A stretch of 64,000 bases of DNA from Pseudolysobacter sp964466115 (GTDB lineage Bacteria; Pseudomonadota; Gammaproteobacteria; Xanthomonadales; Rhodanobacteraceae): the NCBI GenBank assembly GCA_964466115.1, contig CAYXMH010000008.1, positions 42,621 to 106,620 of the forward strand, given 5' to 3'. Every line of letters begins with the position of its first letter. The first letter of the stretch is position 1. The translations under genes were made by a program, and so were the position numbers. Below the pieces are notes generated by a model. The model saw only the letters and a list, made by a program, of their open reading frames with translations. It was not told the DNA's origin and made no database searches. Shown in pieces: positions 51,567-60,724 of the stretch.

Positions 51567-52775
51567 CTAAGCGGTTTTTGAGCGCTTGATCGGCACTACT
51601 TTTCGATTCTTGCGCAAACCCTCCAAATAATCGCCCCAAGCCTGCATCATCTTTTTACGTTCCGGCATATATTCAGCGTGATTGTAAGCAGCCCGCACCT
51701 TATTTCGTTCGCCATGCGCAAGCTGACGTTCAATCGCATCACGATGCCAACCTTGCTCATTTAATAGGGTAGAGGCCATACCACGAAAACCGTGGCCAGT
51801 GATAGTTTCACGGTCATATCCAAGATAACGCAATGCCGCGTTTAGGGTGTTGTCACTCATGGATCGATTGGACGCTCGTACAGATGGAAATAAATAGTGC
51901 CCAGATCCAGTCAGCGGATATAACTCCTTCAGAATTGCTACTACTTGGCGCGACAACGGAACGATATGCGGTGCGCCTGACTTCATGCGTTCAGCAGGAA
52001 TATACCAACTAGCCGCATCCAAATCGAACTCCGACCATTGCGCATTACGTAATTCCCCAGGACGTACAAATAGCAAAGGTGCGAGTCGAAGGGCACAGCG
52101 CGTAATGAAACTACCGTTATAGGTTTCAATAGCACGCAATAGGTCACCAATACGATTAGGGTCGGTAATAGTCGCGTAGTGTCCGCCTTGCGCCGGAGGA
52201 ATAGCGCCACGTAAATCTGCAGATGGATCTCGGGTTGCGCGTCCCGTTGCAATAGCGTAACGAAATATTTGTCCGCAGTTTTGATGTGCTCGATGGGCAG
52301 TATCGACAGCACCTCTTGCTTCAATGCGGCGTAATGCCGCTAAAAGCTCAGGTGCGCTTACCTCGGAAATCGGTCGCGAGCCTATCCATGGAAAAACATC
52401 TCGTTCCATACGCCGGATGACTTTACTGGAGTGAGTTTTTGCCCAAGTCGGAAGGTACTTGGTGAACCACTCTCGTGCCACCGCTTCGAACGTGTCGACC
52501 TCCGCACATTTTTCCGCCTTCCGTTTTGCGCTGGGGTCAACTCCCTGAGCCAGTAACTCGCGTGCTTTATCGCGTCGTTCCCGAGCTAGCTTCAATGGTA
52601 TAGCTGGGTAAGTACCAAGGGATAGAGTTTTACGTTTATTGTTATAACGATAATCGAGCCGCCACAACCGTGAGCCGGTCGATGTGAGTAACAAATACAT
52701 ACCACCGCTGTCCCAAAGCTTTTGGAGCTTATCGTTATGCTTGGTATTGCGGATAACAGTATCAGTAAGCGCCAT
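51567..52775 (-). CDS. int: P4-type tyrosine integrase
   Basis: ATG 52775 is preferred (MALTDTVIRNTKHNDKLQKL is the family start); a longer frame adds 13 residues. The 402-residue protein has the catalytic Arg near LRLAPLLFVRPGELRNAQW, HGFRGMASTLLNEQGW (His-x-x-Arg) and AAYNHAEYMPER with the Tyr nucleophile. It recombines the phage att site with the tRNA-Val 3' end. Repeats of TACCGTCA overlap its 5' region and probably bind it. Confidence 0.93.
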   Translation of the reverse strand: MALTDTVIRNTKHNDKLQKLWDSGGMYLLLTSTGSRLWRLDYRYNNKRKTLSLGTYPAIPLKLARERRDKARELLAQGVDPSAKRKAEKCAEVDTFEAVAREWFTKYLPTWAKTHSSKVIRRMERDVFPWIGSRPISEVSAPELLAALRRIEARGAVDTAHRAHQNCGQIFRYAIATGRATRDPSADLRGAIPPAQGGHYATITDPNRIGDLLRAIETYNGSFITRCALRLAPLLFVRPGELRNAQWSEFDLDAASWYIPAERMKSGAPHIVPLSRQVVAILKELYPLTGSGHYLFPSVRASNRSMSDNTLNAALRYLGYDRETITGHGFRGMASTLLNEQGWHRDAIERQLAHGERNKVRAAYNHAEYMPERKKMMQAWGDYLEGLRKNRKVVPIKRSKTA

Positions 52776-52835
52776 TGACGGTATCCTATATTCAGGAGCG
52801 TTACGTACCGTCAAAAATACCGTCAGGTGACGGTA
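52776..52835. repeat. TACCGTCA cluster upstream of integrase, putative arm sites
   Basis: Four octamers occur: TGACGGTA at 52776-52783, TACCGTCA at 52806-52813 and 52818-52825 (12 bp apart), and TGACGGTA at 52828-52835. They cover the integrase start and promoter region and recur inside the left end of the element. Confidence 0.55.
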
Positions 52836-52938
52836 TTTGGCAATAGCTGAAGTGGGTCGTACTGGGACTTAAACTAGTTAAAAAAGCCAGCTGCTATGCG
52901 GTTTCTTGGTTTTTCTGGGATGTCATTGGATCAACATT

Positions 52939-53013
52939 TGGTGGGCGCGACAGGGATCGAACCTGTGACCCCTACCATGTCAAGGTAGTGCTCTACCGCT
53001 GAGCTACGCGCCC
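52939..53013 (-). tRNA. tRNA-Val(GAC)
   Basis: The 75-nt cloverleaf has acceptor GGGCGCG/CGCGCCC, anticodon arm CTACC-TTGACAT-GGTAG with anticodon GAC, a TTCGATCC T-loop, and an encoded CCA. Its 3' end is the attachment site of the prophage. No gene is seen in the 53014-53250 gap that follows. Confidence 0.96.
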
Positions 53014-53250
53014 TTTAAGGGTGGCGCAGGCTATCACAGCCGCAAACGCGGTTCAAACCGGATCGGTCGAAGAGGCGGAATTTGCCTGCGGGCTCGTCGT
53101 TTTCTGCGAAGCCCCCTACAATAAGCGGCTGGTTACGCCCTTATAAAGCCATGCACACAAGCCGGGTCCGGTTTTAGCGCGGTCAGGTGCACCGTTCGGG
53201 TTGCGGCATAAGGTGCGCCAACCCTTTTAATGAGGATGCAGCGCGCCGCC

Positions 53251-54675
53251 ATGCAGTTTGATTCGTTTACGTTCCTGCTCTTCTTCGCGCTGGTGCTTTG
53301 CGGGTACAACCTTATCCGCGATTGGAATGCGCGCAAGTGGTTTTTGCTGGGCGCCAGTTACCTATTTTATGCGGCGTGGAATCCGCCGTTTTTGCTGTTG
53401 TTGATCGCATCGACCACGCTGGATTGGTGGATTGCGCAAAAAATTTATCAAAGCACCGATGCATCGGCGCGCAAGCGTTGGATCACGATCACGCTGTTGC
53501 TCAATTTAAGCGTTCTTGGTTATTTCAAGTACAGCCGTTTTCTGCTCGGCAATTTTGCGACGATGCTCGCTTCACTGGGCGTGACCTATATTCCGCCGAA
53601 GCTCGATATCGTGCTACCGATCGGCATTTCGTTTTACACCTTTCATTCTTTATCGTATTGCCTGGATATTTATCGCGGCAAATTCGCGCCGACGCAAAAC
53701 TGGCGCGATTACGCCTTGTATGTGGGATTCTTCCCGCAATTGGTCGCGGGGCCGATCGTGCGTTTTACGCAGATTCGCGAGCAAATCGAAACGGCGCGTA
53801 AAACCACGGTCGATTCGCTCGCCATCGGCTTGGCCTTCCTTACACTGGGCCTGTTTGAAAAAATCGTGCTGGCCGATAGCGTGTTCGCACCGGTGGCCGA
53901 TGCGTTATTTTCAGAACCGGCTACAACCAATGCGGTCATGGCTTGGGCCGGCGTTATCGCCTTTACCGGGCAAATTTTTTGCGACTTCGCCGGTTATTCC
54001 ACTTGTGCGATAGGTACTGCGCTCGCGCTGGGATTCGTGCTACCGATCAATTTCCGCAATCCGTATGCCGCGCTTGGTTTTTCGGATTTCTGGCGGCGCT
54101 GGCACATTTCGTTGTCCACGTGGTTGCGCGATTATCTGTACATTGCACTCGGTGGCAACCGCAAGGGCGAAATTCGCACCTATACGAATCTGATGTTGAC
54201 GATGTTGATCGGCGGCTTGTGGCACGGCGCGGCGTGGACGTTTGTTATTTGGGGCGGTTTGCACGGAATCTACTTAAGCATCGAGCGCGTCGTTCGTGAA
54301 CGGTTACTGCCCACCAATTGGTCGGCGGGCATGCTGCTGCGTTGTATTTACGGCATCATCACGTTGTTTGCCGTGATGACGGCCTGGATATGGTTTCGTT
54401 CACCGACTTTTGAAACCGGTTGGACGATTCAACGCCTGCTATTTAATTTCCCGAATCTTTTAGCCACGTTGCCAGCTTCCAACATCGACCAGCAATTGGC
54501 TGTTGCGGTCTTTGCTATCCTGATATTAGTGCAATGGATATTCCGCAATTGCGATCCAAAACAGCTACTGCAACGCACCCCTGCCCCGTTGCTCGGTATC
54601 ATTCTAGGTGCGCTGTTGGCCATGATCGTATTGTCGCCCGGCGATAACCATGCGTTTATCTATTTCCAATTTTGA
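53251..54675 (+). CDS. MBOAT family O-acyltransferase (AlgI-like)
   Basis: ATG 53251 starts MQFDSFTFLLFFALVLCGYN, the typical AlgI/DltB-like start; 474 residues with about 10-12 membrane segments. MBOAT features are present: YFKYSRF, GISFYTFHSLSYCLDIYRG with the first His/Asp, and the catalytic LIGGLWHGAAWTFVIWGGLHG. It moves acyl groups from the cytoplasm to an extracytoplasmic polysaccharide. The next two genes probably act with it. Confidence 0.9.
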   Translation: MQFDSFTFLLFFALVLCGYNLIRDWNARKWFLLGASYLFYAAWNPPFLLLLIASTTLDWWIAQKIYQSTDASARKRWITITLLLNLSVLGYFKYSRFLLGNFATMLASLGVTYIPPKLDIVLPIGISFYTFHSLSYCLDIYRGKFAPTQNWRDYALYVGFFPQLVAGPIVRFTQIREQIETARKTTVDSLAIGLAFLTLGLFEKIVLADSVFAPVADALFSEPATTNAVMAWAGVIAFTGQIFCDFAGYSTCAIGTALALGFVLPINFRNPYAALGFSDFWRRWHISLSTWLRDYLYIALGGNRKGEIRTYTNLMLTMLIGGLWHGAAWTFVIWGGLHGIYLSIERVVRERLLPTNWSAGMLLRCIYGIITLFAVMTAWIWFRSPTFETGWTIQRLLFNFPNLLATLPASNIDQQLAVAVFAILILVQWIFRNCDPKQLLQRTPAPLLGIILGALLAMIVLSPGDNHAFIYFQF

Positions 54676-54687
54676 TGTTTCGATCCT

Positions 54688-55899
54688 ATGAATAATCAAC
54701 GTTGGACCGAATTACCCGCATTAACCGGAATCCGCGCACTTGCAGCGATTTGGGTGCTACTGTTTCATGTGTGGGCGTTGAGCGGGCAACCACCATTGAA
54801 CCTGACGATGGGTCCAATCGCGATCAATTTTTCCGGTGTATTTGCAGTCGGTTGGGCAGGCGTTGATGTATTTTTTACTTTGTCGGCATTTTTGCTAACG
54901 CTACCGTTTGCCGCTTGGCAATTGGGTCTTAGCGAGAAACCCAATCTGCGCCATTATTTTTCGCGACGCGTGTTGCGCATATTTCCCGCTTACTATTTCC
55001 AACTGGCCGTTCTATTGGGTTTAGCGCTGATGTTCGGCATCGGTCGCAGCCTTGATACGCGTGAATTGCTATCACACTTAGTCTTATGGCTGCTGGTGGG
55101 TTCGAATCCGGTGATGCCGTTGAACGGCGTATGGTTCACTCTACCGATCGAGTTTTGCTTCTATCTTGCATTACCCATACTGGCTTATCTGCTACGTCCG
55201 CGTTGGGCAATTGCGCTGCTGATCGGGACAGTTCTATTCTCGTGGGCGTATCGCTATACCGCGTATCAATGGGTTAGCGATTTGCCGATACCGGCACGGG
55301 TCAACGTGCTCGAACAATTGCCCGGACGAATCGATCAATTCGTGATCGGTATGCTAGCGGCTTATGCATTTGTGAGTACAACACTGAAGCAACGAATACC
55401 TTCCACGCAAAGATTGCATGGGATACTCGCCATCGGCTTTGGTGGCCTAGTGGTTATGTGCGGTTGGATCATCGCGCAAGCCACCGAGTATTGGGATGGC
55501 GCACCACTGCTTTACGTATGGCACACCATCACTACGGTTTTTCTCGCACTTATCTTATTCACCAGCGCCGCGCGCACGCCGCTCACTCAACGCGTATTGG
55601 CCAATCGCGTCTTGCATTATCTTGGGGAAATCAGTTTTGGAATATATCTGTGGCATTTTCCCATTTTACAATGGTTACAACCGGTTCTGGACAAAATTAC
55701 GCCGCCGTATCTGCGCTTTTTAATCGCCCTCGCTCTGGTGATTCCACTAACCATTATCGCCGCCCATCTTTCCTACCGCTTGATCGAACGTCCGCTGTTG
55801 CGAATCGGTCGCCGCAAACCTGCCTATCCCGGTTTGGCAAGCGAATTACCGCCCGCTATAGTCAACCCTGGTGCTGCGGCTGAACATTCCCATGCATAA
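54688..55899 (+). CDS. Acyltransferase 3 family membrane protein
   Basis: The 403-residue protein has 10 or so membrane segments and acyltransferase_3 motifs: LPALTGIRALAAIWVLLFHV with the catalytic-type Arg and His, WAGVDVFFTLSAFLLTLPF and FSRRVLRIFPAYYFQL. It O-acylates polysaccharides or lipids in the envelope. It starts 12 bp after the MBOAT gene. Confidence 0.9.
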   Translation: MNNQRWTELPALTGIRALAAIWVLLFHVWALSGQPPLNLTMGPIAINFSGVFAVGWAGVDVFFTLSAFLLTLPFAAWQLGLSEKPNLRHYFSRRVLRIFPAYYFQLAVLLGLALMFGIGRSLDTRELLSHLVLWLLVGSNPVMPLNGVWFTLPIEFCFYLALPILAYLLRPRWAIALLIGTVLFSWAYRYTAYQWVSDLPIPARVNVLEQLPGRIDQFVIGMLAAYAFVSTTLKQRIPSTQRLHGILAIGFGGLVVMCGWIIAQATEYWDGAPLLYVWHTITTVFLALILFTSAARTPLTQRVLANRVLHYLGEISFGIYLWHFPILQWLQPVLDKITPPYLRFLIALALVIPLTIIAAHLSYRLIERPLLRIGRRKPAYPGLASELPPAIVNPGAAAEHSHA

Positions 55900-56884
55900 C
55901 AACCGACGCTGGCTGATCACATGGCTAATTGCCGCTGCACTGGCAACAGGCGTCTTGATCGTCACCGAAATGCATTGGCGCCAGCACCAATACACCCCGA
56001 ACATCGTCGATTCGATGCAGCTGTGGTCGCTCCAGCGTCAGCGCGTTTACAGCACAAAAAAAATCCCGCTCGCCATTATTGGCGCATCGCGCATCGAGTT
56101 CGGTATCGATCTTCCATTGATAAAGGAGCTGCTACCTAAATACCAGCCGGTGATGCTTGCGATCAATGCAAAGTATCCGATTGCGGTACTGGAGCATCTG
56201 GCAAACGACACCGCTTTCAAAGGCGTTGTTCTGTGCGATATCGACAGCATGGGTTTGGCTTTGAACTTTCGCGATATGGCGGCGGATTACGTTCACTATT
56301 TCGATACGCAATGGACACCAAGCTGGCGCGCGCATCGCGAACTACTCACGCTTTGGCAACAATGGGCCGTTATCGCAAACCCCGACTTTAGCGTGGTCAA
56401 TACGATAAAGCATTCGTTCGCCGCGAACGAACCGATGCATCCCTATTATTTTTTTAAAAAAGACCGCAGCGGTTATCTGGATTTCACCAAAACCGATGTC
56501 ACGGCCGTGTTGCGCCATTTTGAAGAGACGCTAACCAACCAGGAAGCCATGCGCCCACTGGTCGCGCCCGAGCAATGGCTGCACGATCTTGATGCAGTGA
56601 ATCAATGGGTACGGCAAATCCAAGCGCGCGGCGGCGACGTGATCTTTTACGAAACGCCCACCAGCGGCACTTTGCGCAAACTTCAGGCAATGGTTTACCC
56701 GCGCGAACAGTATTGGGATCGCTTTGCGGCCATAACACCCGCCAAAACGCTGAACTACGCCGATGAGCCGCGCTTAGCAGCACTGCATTTACCGGATCAA
56801 TCGCATGTGGATATGCATGACAGGGCCGACTACACGCGTGCATTGGTCGATATTTTGGTCGACCGCCAATTGCTGCAACGTTGA
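55892..56884 (+). CDS. Membrane-anchored SGNH/AlgJ-like protein
   Basis: ATG 55892 (GTG 55871 is an alternative) gives 330 residues overlapping the acyltransferase gene. A signal-anchor (WLITWLIAAALATGVLIV) is followed by a hydrolase-like fold: LAIIGASRIEFGID with a Ser in block I position, and the C-terminal LHLPDQSHVDMHDRADYTRALVDIL, which supplies the Asp-x-x-His pair of SGNH/AlgX-AlgJ-type O-acetyltransferases. It is likely the periplasmic partner of the MBOAT protein. Confidence 0.7.
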   Translation: MHNNRRWLITWLIAAALATGVLIVTEMHWRQHQYTPNIVDSMQLWSLQRQRVYSTKKIPLAIIGASRIEFGIDLPLIKELLPKYQPVMLAINAKYPIAVLEHLANDTAFKGVVLCDIDSMGLALNFRDMAADYVHYFDTQWTPSWRAHRELLTLWQQWAVIANPDFSVVNTIKHSFAANEPMHPYYFFKKDRSGYLDFTKTDVTAVLRHFEETLTNQEAMRPLVAPEQWLHDLDAVNQWVRQIQARGGDVIFYETPTSGTLRKLQAMVYPREQYWDRFAAITPAKTLNYADEPRLAALHLPDQSHVDMHDRADYTRALVDILVDRQLLQR

Positions 56885-56898
56885 AAAAATCAACGCAT

Positions 56899-58932
56899 TT
56901 AACCCAATAGACCAAGCGTCCTAATCCGCGTGATTTCATCACGCAACCGCGCCGCATCCTCAAACTCCAAATCCTGCGCGTGCTTGTACATCTGCGATTC
57001 CAGCTTTTTAATTTTCGCGCCAAGCTGTGCGGGTGTCATCGCGCGATAATCGATTTCGTTCTCGGCCGCAATGCGTTTGGCGGCGCGCCCTTTTGCCGTG
57101 GACGGATACGACGCATCGATATCAGCGCGCGCCCCTTCCATAATATCGTTGATTTTCTTGATCACCGTTTCCGGCGTGATGCCATGCTTTACGTTGTATT
57201 CAACCTGCTTTTGCCGGCGCCGATCGGTTTCGCCGATCGCCGTTTCCATCGATCGTGTCATTCGGTCCGCATACAAAATTGCCTTACCGCGTACATTGCG
57301 CGCACAACGGCCGATGGTTTGGATCAACGATCCGGCGGAGCGCAGAAACCCTTCTTTGTCCGCATCCAAAATCGCGACCAGGGATACCTCCGGCATATCC
57401 AACCCTTCGCGCAATAAGTTAATGCCGACCAGCACATCGAATTTGCCTAAGCGCAAATCGCGCAAAATCTCCATGCGCTCGACCGTTTCAATATCGGAAT
57501 GCAGATACCGCACTTTGATGCCGTGTTCGCCCAAATACTCGGTGAGGTTTTCCGCCATGCGTTTCGTCAGCGTCGTCACCAGCACGCGATCGCCCAGCGC
57601 AATGCGCAGCTTTGCTTCAGCGAACAAATCATCGACCTGCGTACGCACCGGGCGCACTTCCACTTGCGGATCGATCAACCCGGTTGGGCGCACCACTTGT
57701 TCGACGATCGCGCCCTCGCAATGGCGCAGTTCATACGCGCCAGGGGTGGCCGAAACGTAGATCGTGCGCGGTTCGCGCTGCTCAAACTCGTCAAACCGCA
57801 ACGGCCGATTGTCCAACGCCGAAGGCAGGCGAAACCCGTACTCCACCAGCGTTTCCTTGCGCGATCGATCGCCTTTGTACATGCCGCCCAATTGTGGAAT
57901 CGTCACGTGCGATTCATCCACCACCAACAGCGCATCGGCCGGCAGATAATCAAACAACGTCGGCGGCGGCTGCCCGGGCGCATAACCGGTTAAATGGCGC
58001 GAATAATTCTCAATGCCTTGGCAATAACCGATTTCCACCATCATCTCGACATCGTATTGCGTGCGTTGTTGCAAACGCTGCGCCTCCACCAATTTATTTT
58101 CTTTATACAATTGTTCCAAACGATCCTTCAATTCTGCTTTGATCGTCTCCACCGCTTCGAGCACGCTGCGTCGGCTAGTCACGTAATGGCTTTTCGGATA
58201 AATCGTATAGCGCGGCACTTTTTTAATCACCGCGCCGGTTAAAGGATCGAACACGCTGATTGCCTCGATCTCGCCGTCGAACAGTTCGATACGCACCGCC
58301 TCCAGCGCCGAATCGGCCGGAAAAATATCGACGATCTCACCACGCACCCGGTAGGTACCACGGCGCAATTCGTAATCGCCGCGTGTGTATTGCAGCTCAG
58401 TTAAACGGCGCAGCAATTCGCGCTGGTCGATCTTCTCGCCGCGTACCATGTGCAGCACCATCTTGAAATACTCGCCGGGATCTCCCAATCCATAAATCGC
58501 CGATACGGTAGCCACGATCAACGCATCGGGCCGCGACAGCAGCGCCTTGGTCGCGCTCAAGCGCATCTGCTCGATGTGTTCGTTGATCGAAGCGTCTTTC
58601 TCGATGTAGGTATCGCTGGAAGGAACGTACGCCTCCGGCTGATAGTAATCGTAATAACTGACGAAGTATTCCACCGCGTTGTGCGGGAAAAATTCCTTGA
58701 ATTCCCCGTACAACTGCGCCGCCAACGTTTTATTCGGCGCCAGCACCAAGGTCGGCCGCTGCACCGATTGAATCACGTTCGCAATCGTAAACGTCTTGCC
58801 GGAACCGGTCACGCCAAGCAAGGTTTGCTTCGCCACGCCCGCATTAAACCCCGAAATCAATTGCGCAATCGCCTCCGGCTGATCACCGGCGGGTTGATAC
58901 GAAGAAACCAATTCAAAACGATCCGCCATCAT
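56899..58932 (-). CDS. uvrB: UvrB, excinuclease subunit B
   Basis: The protein has the complete UvrB layout of about 677 residues: FELVSSYQPAGDQPEAI at the start, Walker A GVTGSGKT, the beta-hairpin region YYDYYQPEAYVPSSDTYIEKD, VVDESH as DEAD-like motif, and the C-terminal UvrC-binding AAQ..LESQMYKHAQDLEFEDAARLRDEI. Start ATG 58932 or the next ATG. It verifies lesions for nucleotide excision repair with UvrA and UvrC. The gene converges on the polysaccharide cluster. Confidence 0.97.
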   Translation of the reverse strand: MMADRFELVSSYQPAGDQPEAIAQLISGFNAGVAKQTLLGVTGSGKTFTIANVIQSVQRPTLVLAPNKTLAAQLYGEFKEFFPHNAVEYFVSYYDYYQPEAYVPSSDTYIEKDASINEHIEQMRLSATKALLSRPDALIVATVSAIYGLGDPGEYFKMVLHMVRGEKIDQRELLRRLTELQYTRGDYELRRGTYRVRGEIVDIFPADSALEAVRIELFDGEIEAISVFDPLTGAVIKKVPRYTIYPKSHYVTSRRSVLEAVETIKAELKDRLEQLYKENKLVEAQRLQQRTQYDVEMMVEIGYCQGIENYSRHLTGYAPGQPPPTLFDYLPADALLVVDESHVTIPQLGGMYKGDRSRKETLVEYGFRLPSALDNRPLRFDEFEQREPRTIYVSATPGAYELRHCEGAIVEQVVRPTGLIDPQVEVRPVRTQVDDLFAEAKLRIALGDRVLVTTLTKRMAENLTEYLGEHGIKVRYLHSDIETVERMEILRDLRLGKFDVLVGINLLREGLDMPEVSLVAILDADKEGFLRSAGSLIQTIGRCARNVRGKAILYADRMTRSMETAIGETDRRRQKQVEYNVKHGITPETVIKKINDIMEGARADIDASYPSTAKGRAAKRIAAENEIDYRAMTPAQLGAKIKKLESQMYKHAQDLEFEDAARLRDEITRIRTLGLLG

Positions 58933-58964
58933 GCAATCCAATAATCCAAGACAACCATTATCTC

Positions 58965-59040
58965 GTCATGCTCGCGAAAGCGGGCATCCATCAGCCCCCA
59001 TGAGCGCTAAGAGCTGGATGCCCGCATACGCTGGCATGAC
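58965..59040. repeat. Inverted-repeat (REP-like) element
   Basis: Imperfect arms GTCATGCTCGCGAAAGCGGGCATCCA and its complement (58965-58990 and 59015-59040; key core GCGGGCATCCA) flank a 24-bp loop. Palindromes of this type are dispersed in many proteobacterial genomes. The remaining gap to 59231 shows only a possible promoter for the pseudopilin. Confidence 0.6.
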
Positions 59041-59231
59041 GACCTCTGAGACCGAAATGAGATTCCTCTTTTAAACGCGTTCTGCGCTACCGCTAAAAAC
59101 CCACCGGTAACGCAATCGCGCTTAAAGCATCCAGCAAATCCGAAATTTCCTACACACCGTATCGCTGTTTGCCGATCGTCGCATCGTACGGCCTTACCTA
59201 GCATGGGGCCTTGTATTCAGGAATCCAACCC

Positions 59232-59789
59232 ATGCCATCGCACACTCACGCTACCCAACGCGGCATCACCGCCATTGAACTGATTATGGGGCTGGCCGTA
59301 TTGGCTACCCTAACCGCCCTTAGCCTACCCACCTTCCGCGACTTGACCACCAGCACCCAAGCCCGCAGCGCCAAAAGCCAACTGTTCCTGGCATTGAATT
59401 TAGCCCGATCACGCGCCGTTACCACCGAAAGCCACGTCGTGCTCTGCCCCAGCGCCAACCAATTAAGCTGCGACGACACCGCCCAATGGCACCAAGGCTG
59501 GCTGGTGTTCCTGGACCAAGACCGCAACGGCACCCGCGGCCCCGAAGAATCCATCATCAACGTTGGCCAAGCGTTCCCACCCGGCATCGCCCTAAGCAGC
59601 ACCGAAGGCCGCAAACACATCATTTACCGCGCCGATGGCAGCTCCGGCGGCAGCAACGTCACCTTCACCGTCTGCGACCGCCGGGGACTGAGCAAAGCCA
59701 GCAGCATCGTCATCAACAACGGCGGCCGCCCCCGCCAAGGCACCCCAACCCCGGCCGAGGCCAGCGCCGCCTGCGCCCTGGTCCGATAG
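59232..59789 (+). CDS. GspH/FimT-type pseudopilin
   Basis: ATG 59232 gives 185 residues. A prepilin signal (THATQRG|ITAIELIMGLAVLATLTAL) has Glu at +5 of the mature protein; the usual Phe at +1 is Ile. Cysteines in LCPSANQLSCDD and TVCDRRG..AACALVR suggest two disulfides. GspH/FimT proteins form the tip complex of type IV pili or type II secretion. The gene is alone here. Confidence 0.85.
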   Translation: MPSHTHATQRGITAIELIMGLAVLATLTALSLPTFRDLTTSTQARSAKSQLFLALNLARSRAVTTESHVVLCPSANQLSCDDTAQWHQGWLVFLDQDRNGTRGPEESIINVGQAFPPGIALSSTEGRKHIIYRADGSSGGSNVTFTVCDRRGLSKASSIVINNGGRPRQGTPTPAEASAACALVR

Positions 59790-59856
59790 CCCCAAAAACG
59801 TAAAACTTGACGTAACCCACGACTCTGAAGACAATGACCGGCTCGCTACACACCAT

Positions 59857-59932
<76 letters not shown>

Positions 59933-59941
59933 ATGAAATCA

Positions 59942-59971
59942 AAGCCTTGCAGAGATGTGAGGCTTTTTTTA
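59942..59971 (+). terminator. Intrinsic terminator of tRNA-Asn
   Basis: AAGCCT (59942-59947) pairs with AGGCTT (59960-59965) and is followed by a run of T. It lies 10 bp after the tRNA. Confidence 0.7.
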
Positions 59972-59987
59972 TGGCTGATTTTTGAAA

Positions 59988-60010
59988 AAGGTGATACTAA
60001 AGGTGATACT
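59988..60010 (+). repeat. Paired AAGGTGATACT repeats behind tRNA-Asn
   Basis: AAGGTGATACT occurs at 59988 and 60000, a 12-bp period equal to that of the arm-like repeats at both ends of the tRNA-Val prophage. It may mark the former end of an integrated element. Confidence 0.4.
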
Positions 60011-60036
60011 TTCGCGCATGCTGCTCCCCCTAATTC

Positions 60037-60627
60037 TTAAGCTAGACGGTCACTACTAGACGACGGGACTGCACTTGGAGGTTGAGGAACTTCTCTACCA
60101 AGCTTTGCATAGAGGTGATTGTTCAATAGCACGGGAATACCACGGCACGCGATATCTAAATGATGGTCTGTGTAGCTACCGGACAGCTCGCCAGTGGTCA
60201 AGTGCGCCAGTCCTTTATTTGCCAACTCAAAGATTGCAACTAGCGCATTCTCTGCATCCTCCCGAGGCCCCGGATATGCCGACAATGCAGAATCCGGGTC
60301 AACGATGCGCAGCGGAAACTTTGACGTTGAAAAGTGCTCGACGGCAATGTCGTCCGGGAGACGCTTACGAATTTGCTTCAGTTTTCCATTGAATGCACAC
60401 AAGCCCAAGAATTCAAGTAAAGCTCGAGCATGGATCAATCCGGCCTCAATCATGGGATTAGCGATTGTGGCTACATTGCCGCGCAGCTTTACTTTGCCAT
60501 CAACTAGGACATCAACTTGGAGAGGTACATCTGACTCAACTACCCATTGCCATGCGAATTGGAGAGTCTCGATGGCCTGGAGTCGGTAGGGGATCCATTG
60601 ATTCAAGACTTCGTCGAGGGTCATCAT
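60037..60627 (-). CDS. Hypothetical protein, accessory region
   Basis: The 196-residue protein is predicted to be helical (TLDEVLNQWIPYRLQAIETLQFAWQW..), with GLIHARALLEFLGLCAFNG in the middle and a conserved-looking HLTTGELSGSYTDHH. I do not recognise a family. It reads towards tRNA-Asn and overlaps no other gene; two ATG codons lie at the start. Confidence 0.6.
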   Translation of the reverse strand: MMTLDEVLNQWIPYRLQAIETLQFAWQWVVESDVPLQVDVLVDGKVKLRGNVATIANPMIEAGLIHARALLEFLGLCAFNGKLKQIRKRLPDDIAVEHFSTSKFPLRIVDPDSALSAYPGPREDAENALVAIFELANKGLAHLTTGELSGSYTDHHLDIACRGIPVLLNNHLYAKLGREVPQPPSAVPSSSSDRLA

Positions 60628-60724
60628 GGTCGCTAACGATTGAGCTAAGCGGCCGCGGCCGCGAGAAGTGCGAGGATATTATACGTATGCCCCAGCGATT
60701 CGTTTGAGTGAATAGTTTGATGAC

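Larger units (their letters stand above)
4205..52958. mobile_element. Integrated lambdoid prophage-like element in tRNA-Val(GAC)
   Basis: The right end is the 3' part of tRNA-Val; the left end is a 21-bp copy of that tRNA end (4205-4225) with one G missing. A P4-type integrase gene sits 164 bp from the tRNA in the same orientation, the usual arrangement for tRNA-targeted elements. Contents include complete lysis, packaging, head, tail, replication, recombination and immunity modules. The block 4.4-13.4 kb (RHS toxin) has no phage hallmark and is cargo if the boundary is right. The phage core proper runs from about 13.4 to 52.8 kb. No structural gene is visibly broken, so the prophage may be functional, but this cannot be told from sequence alone. 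Confidence 0.75.
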
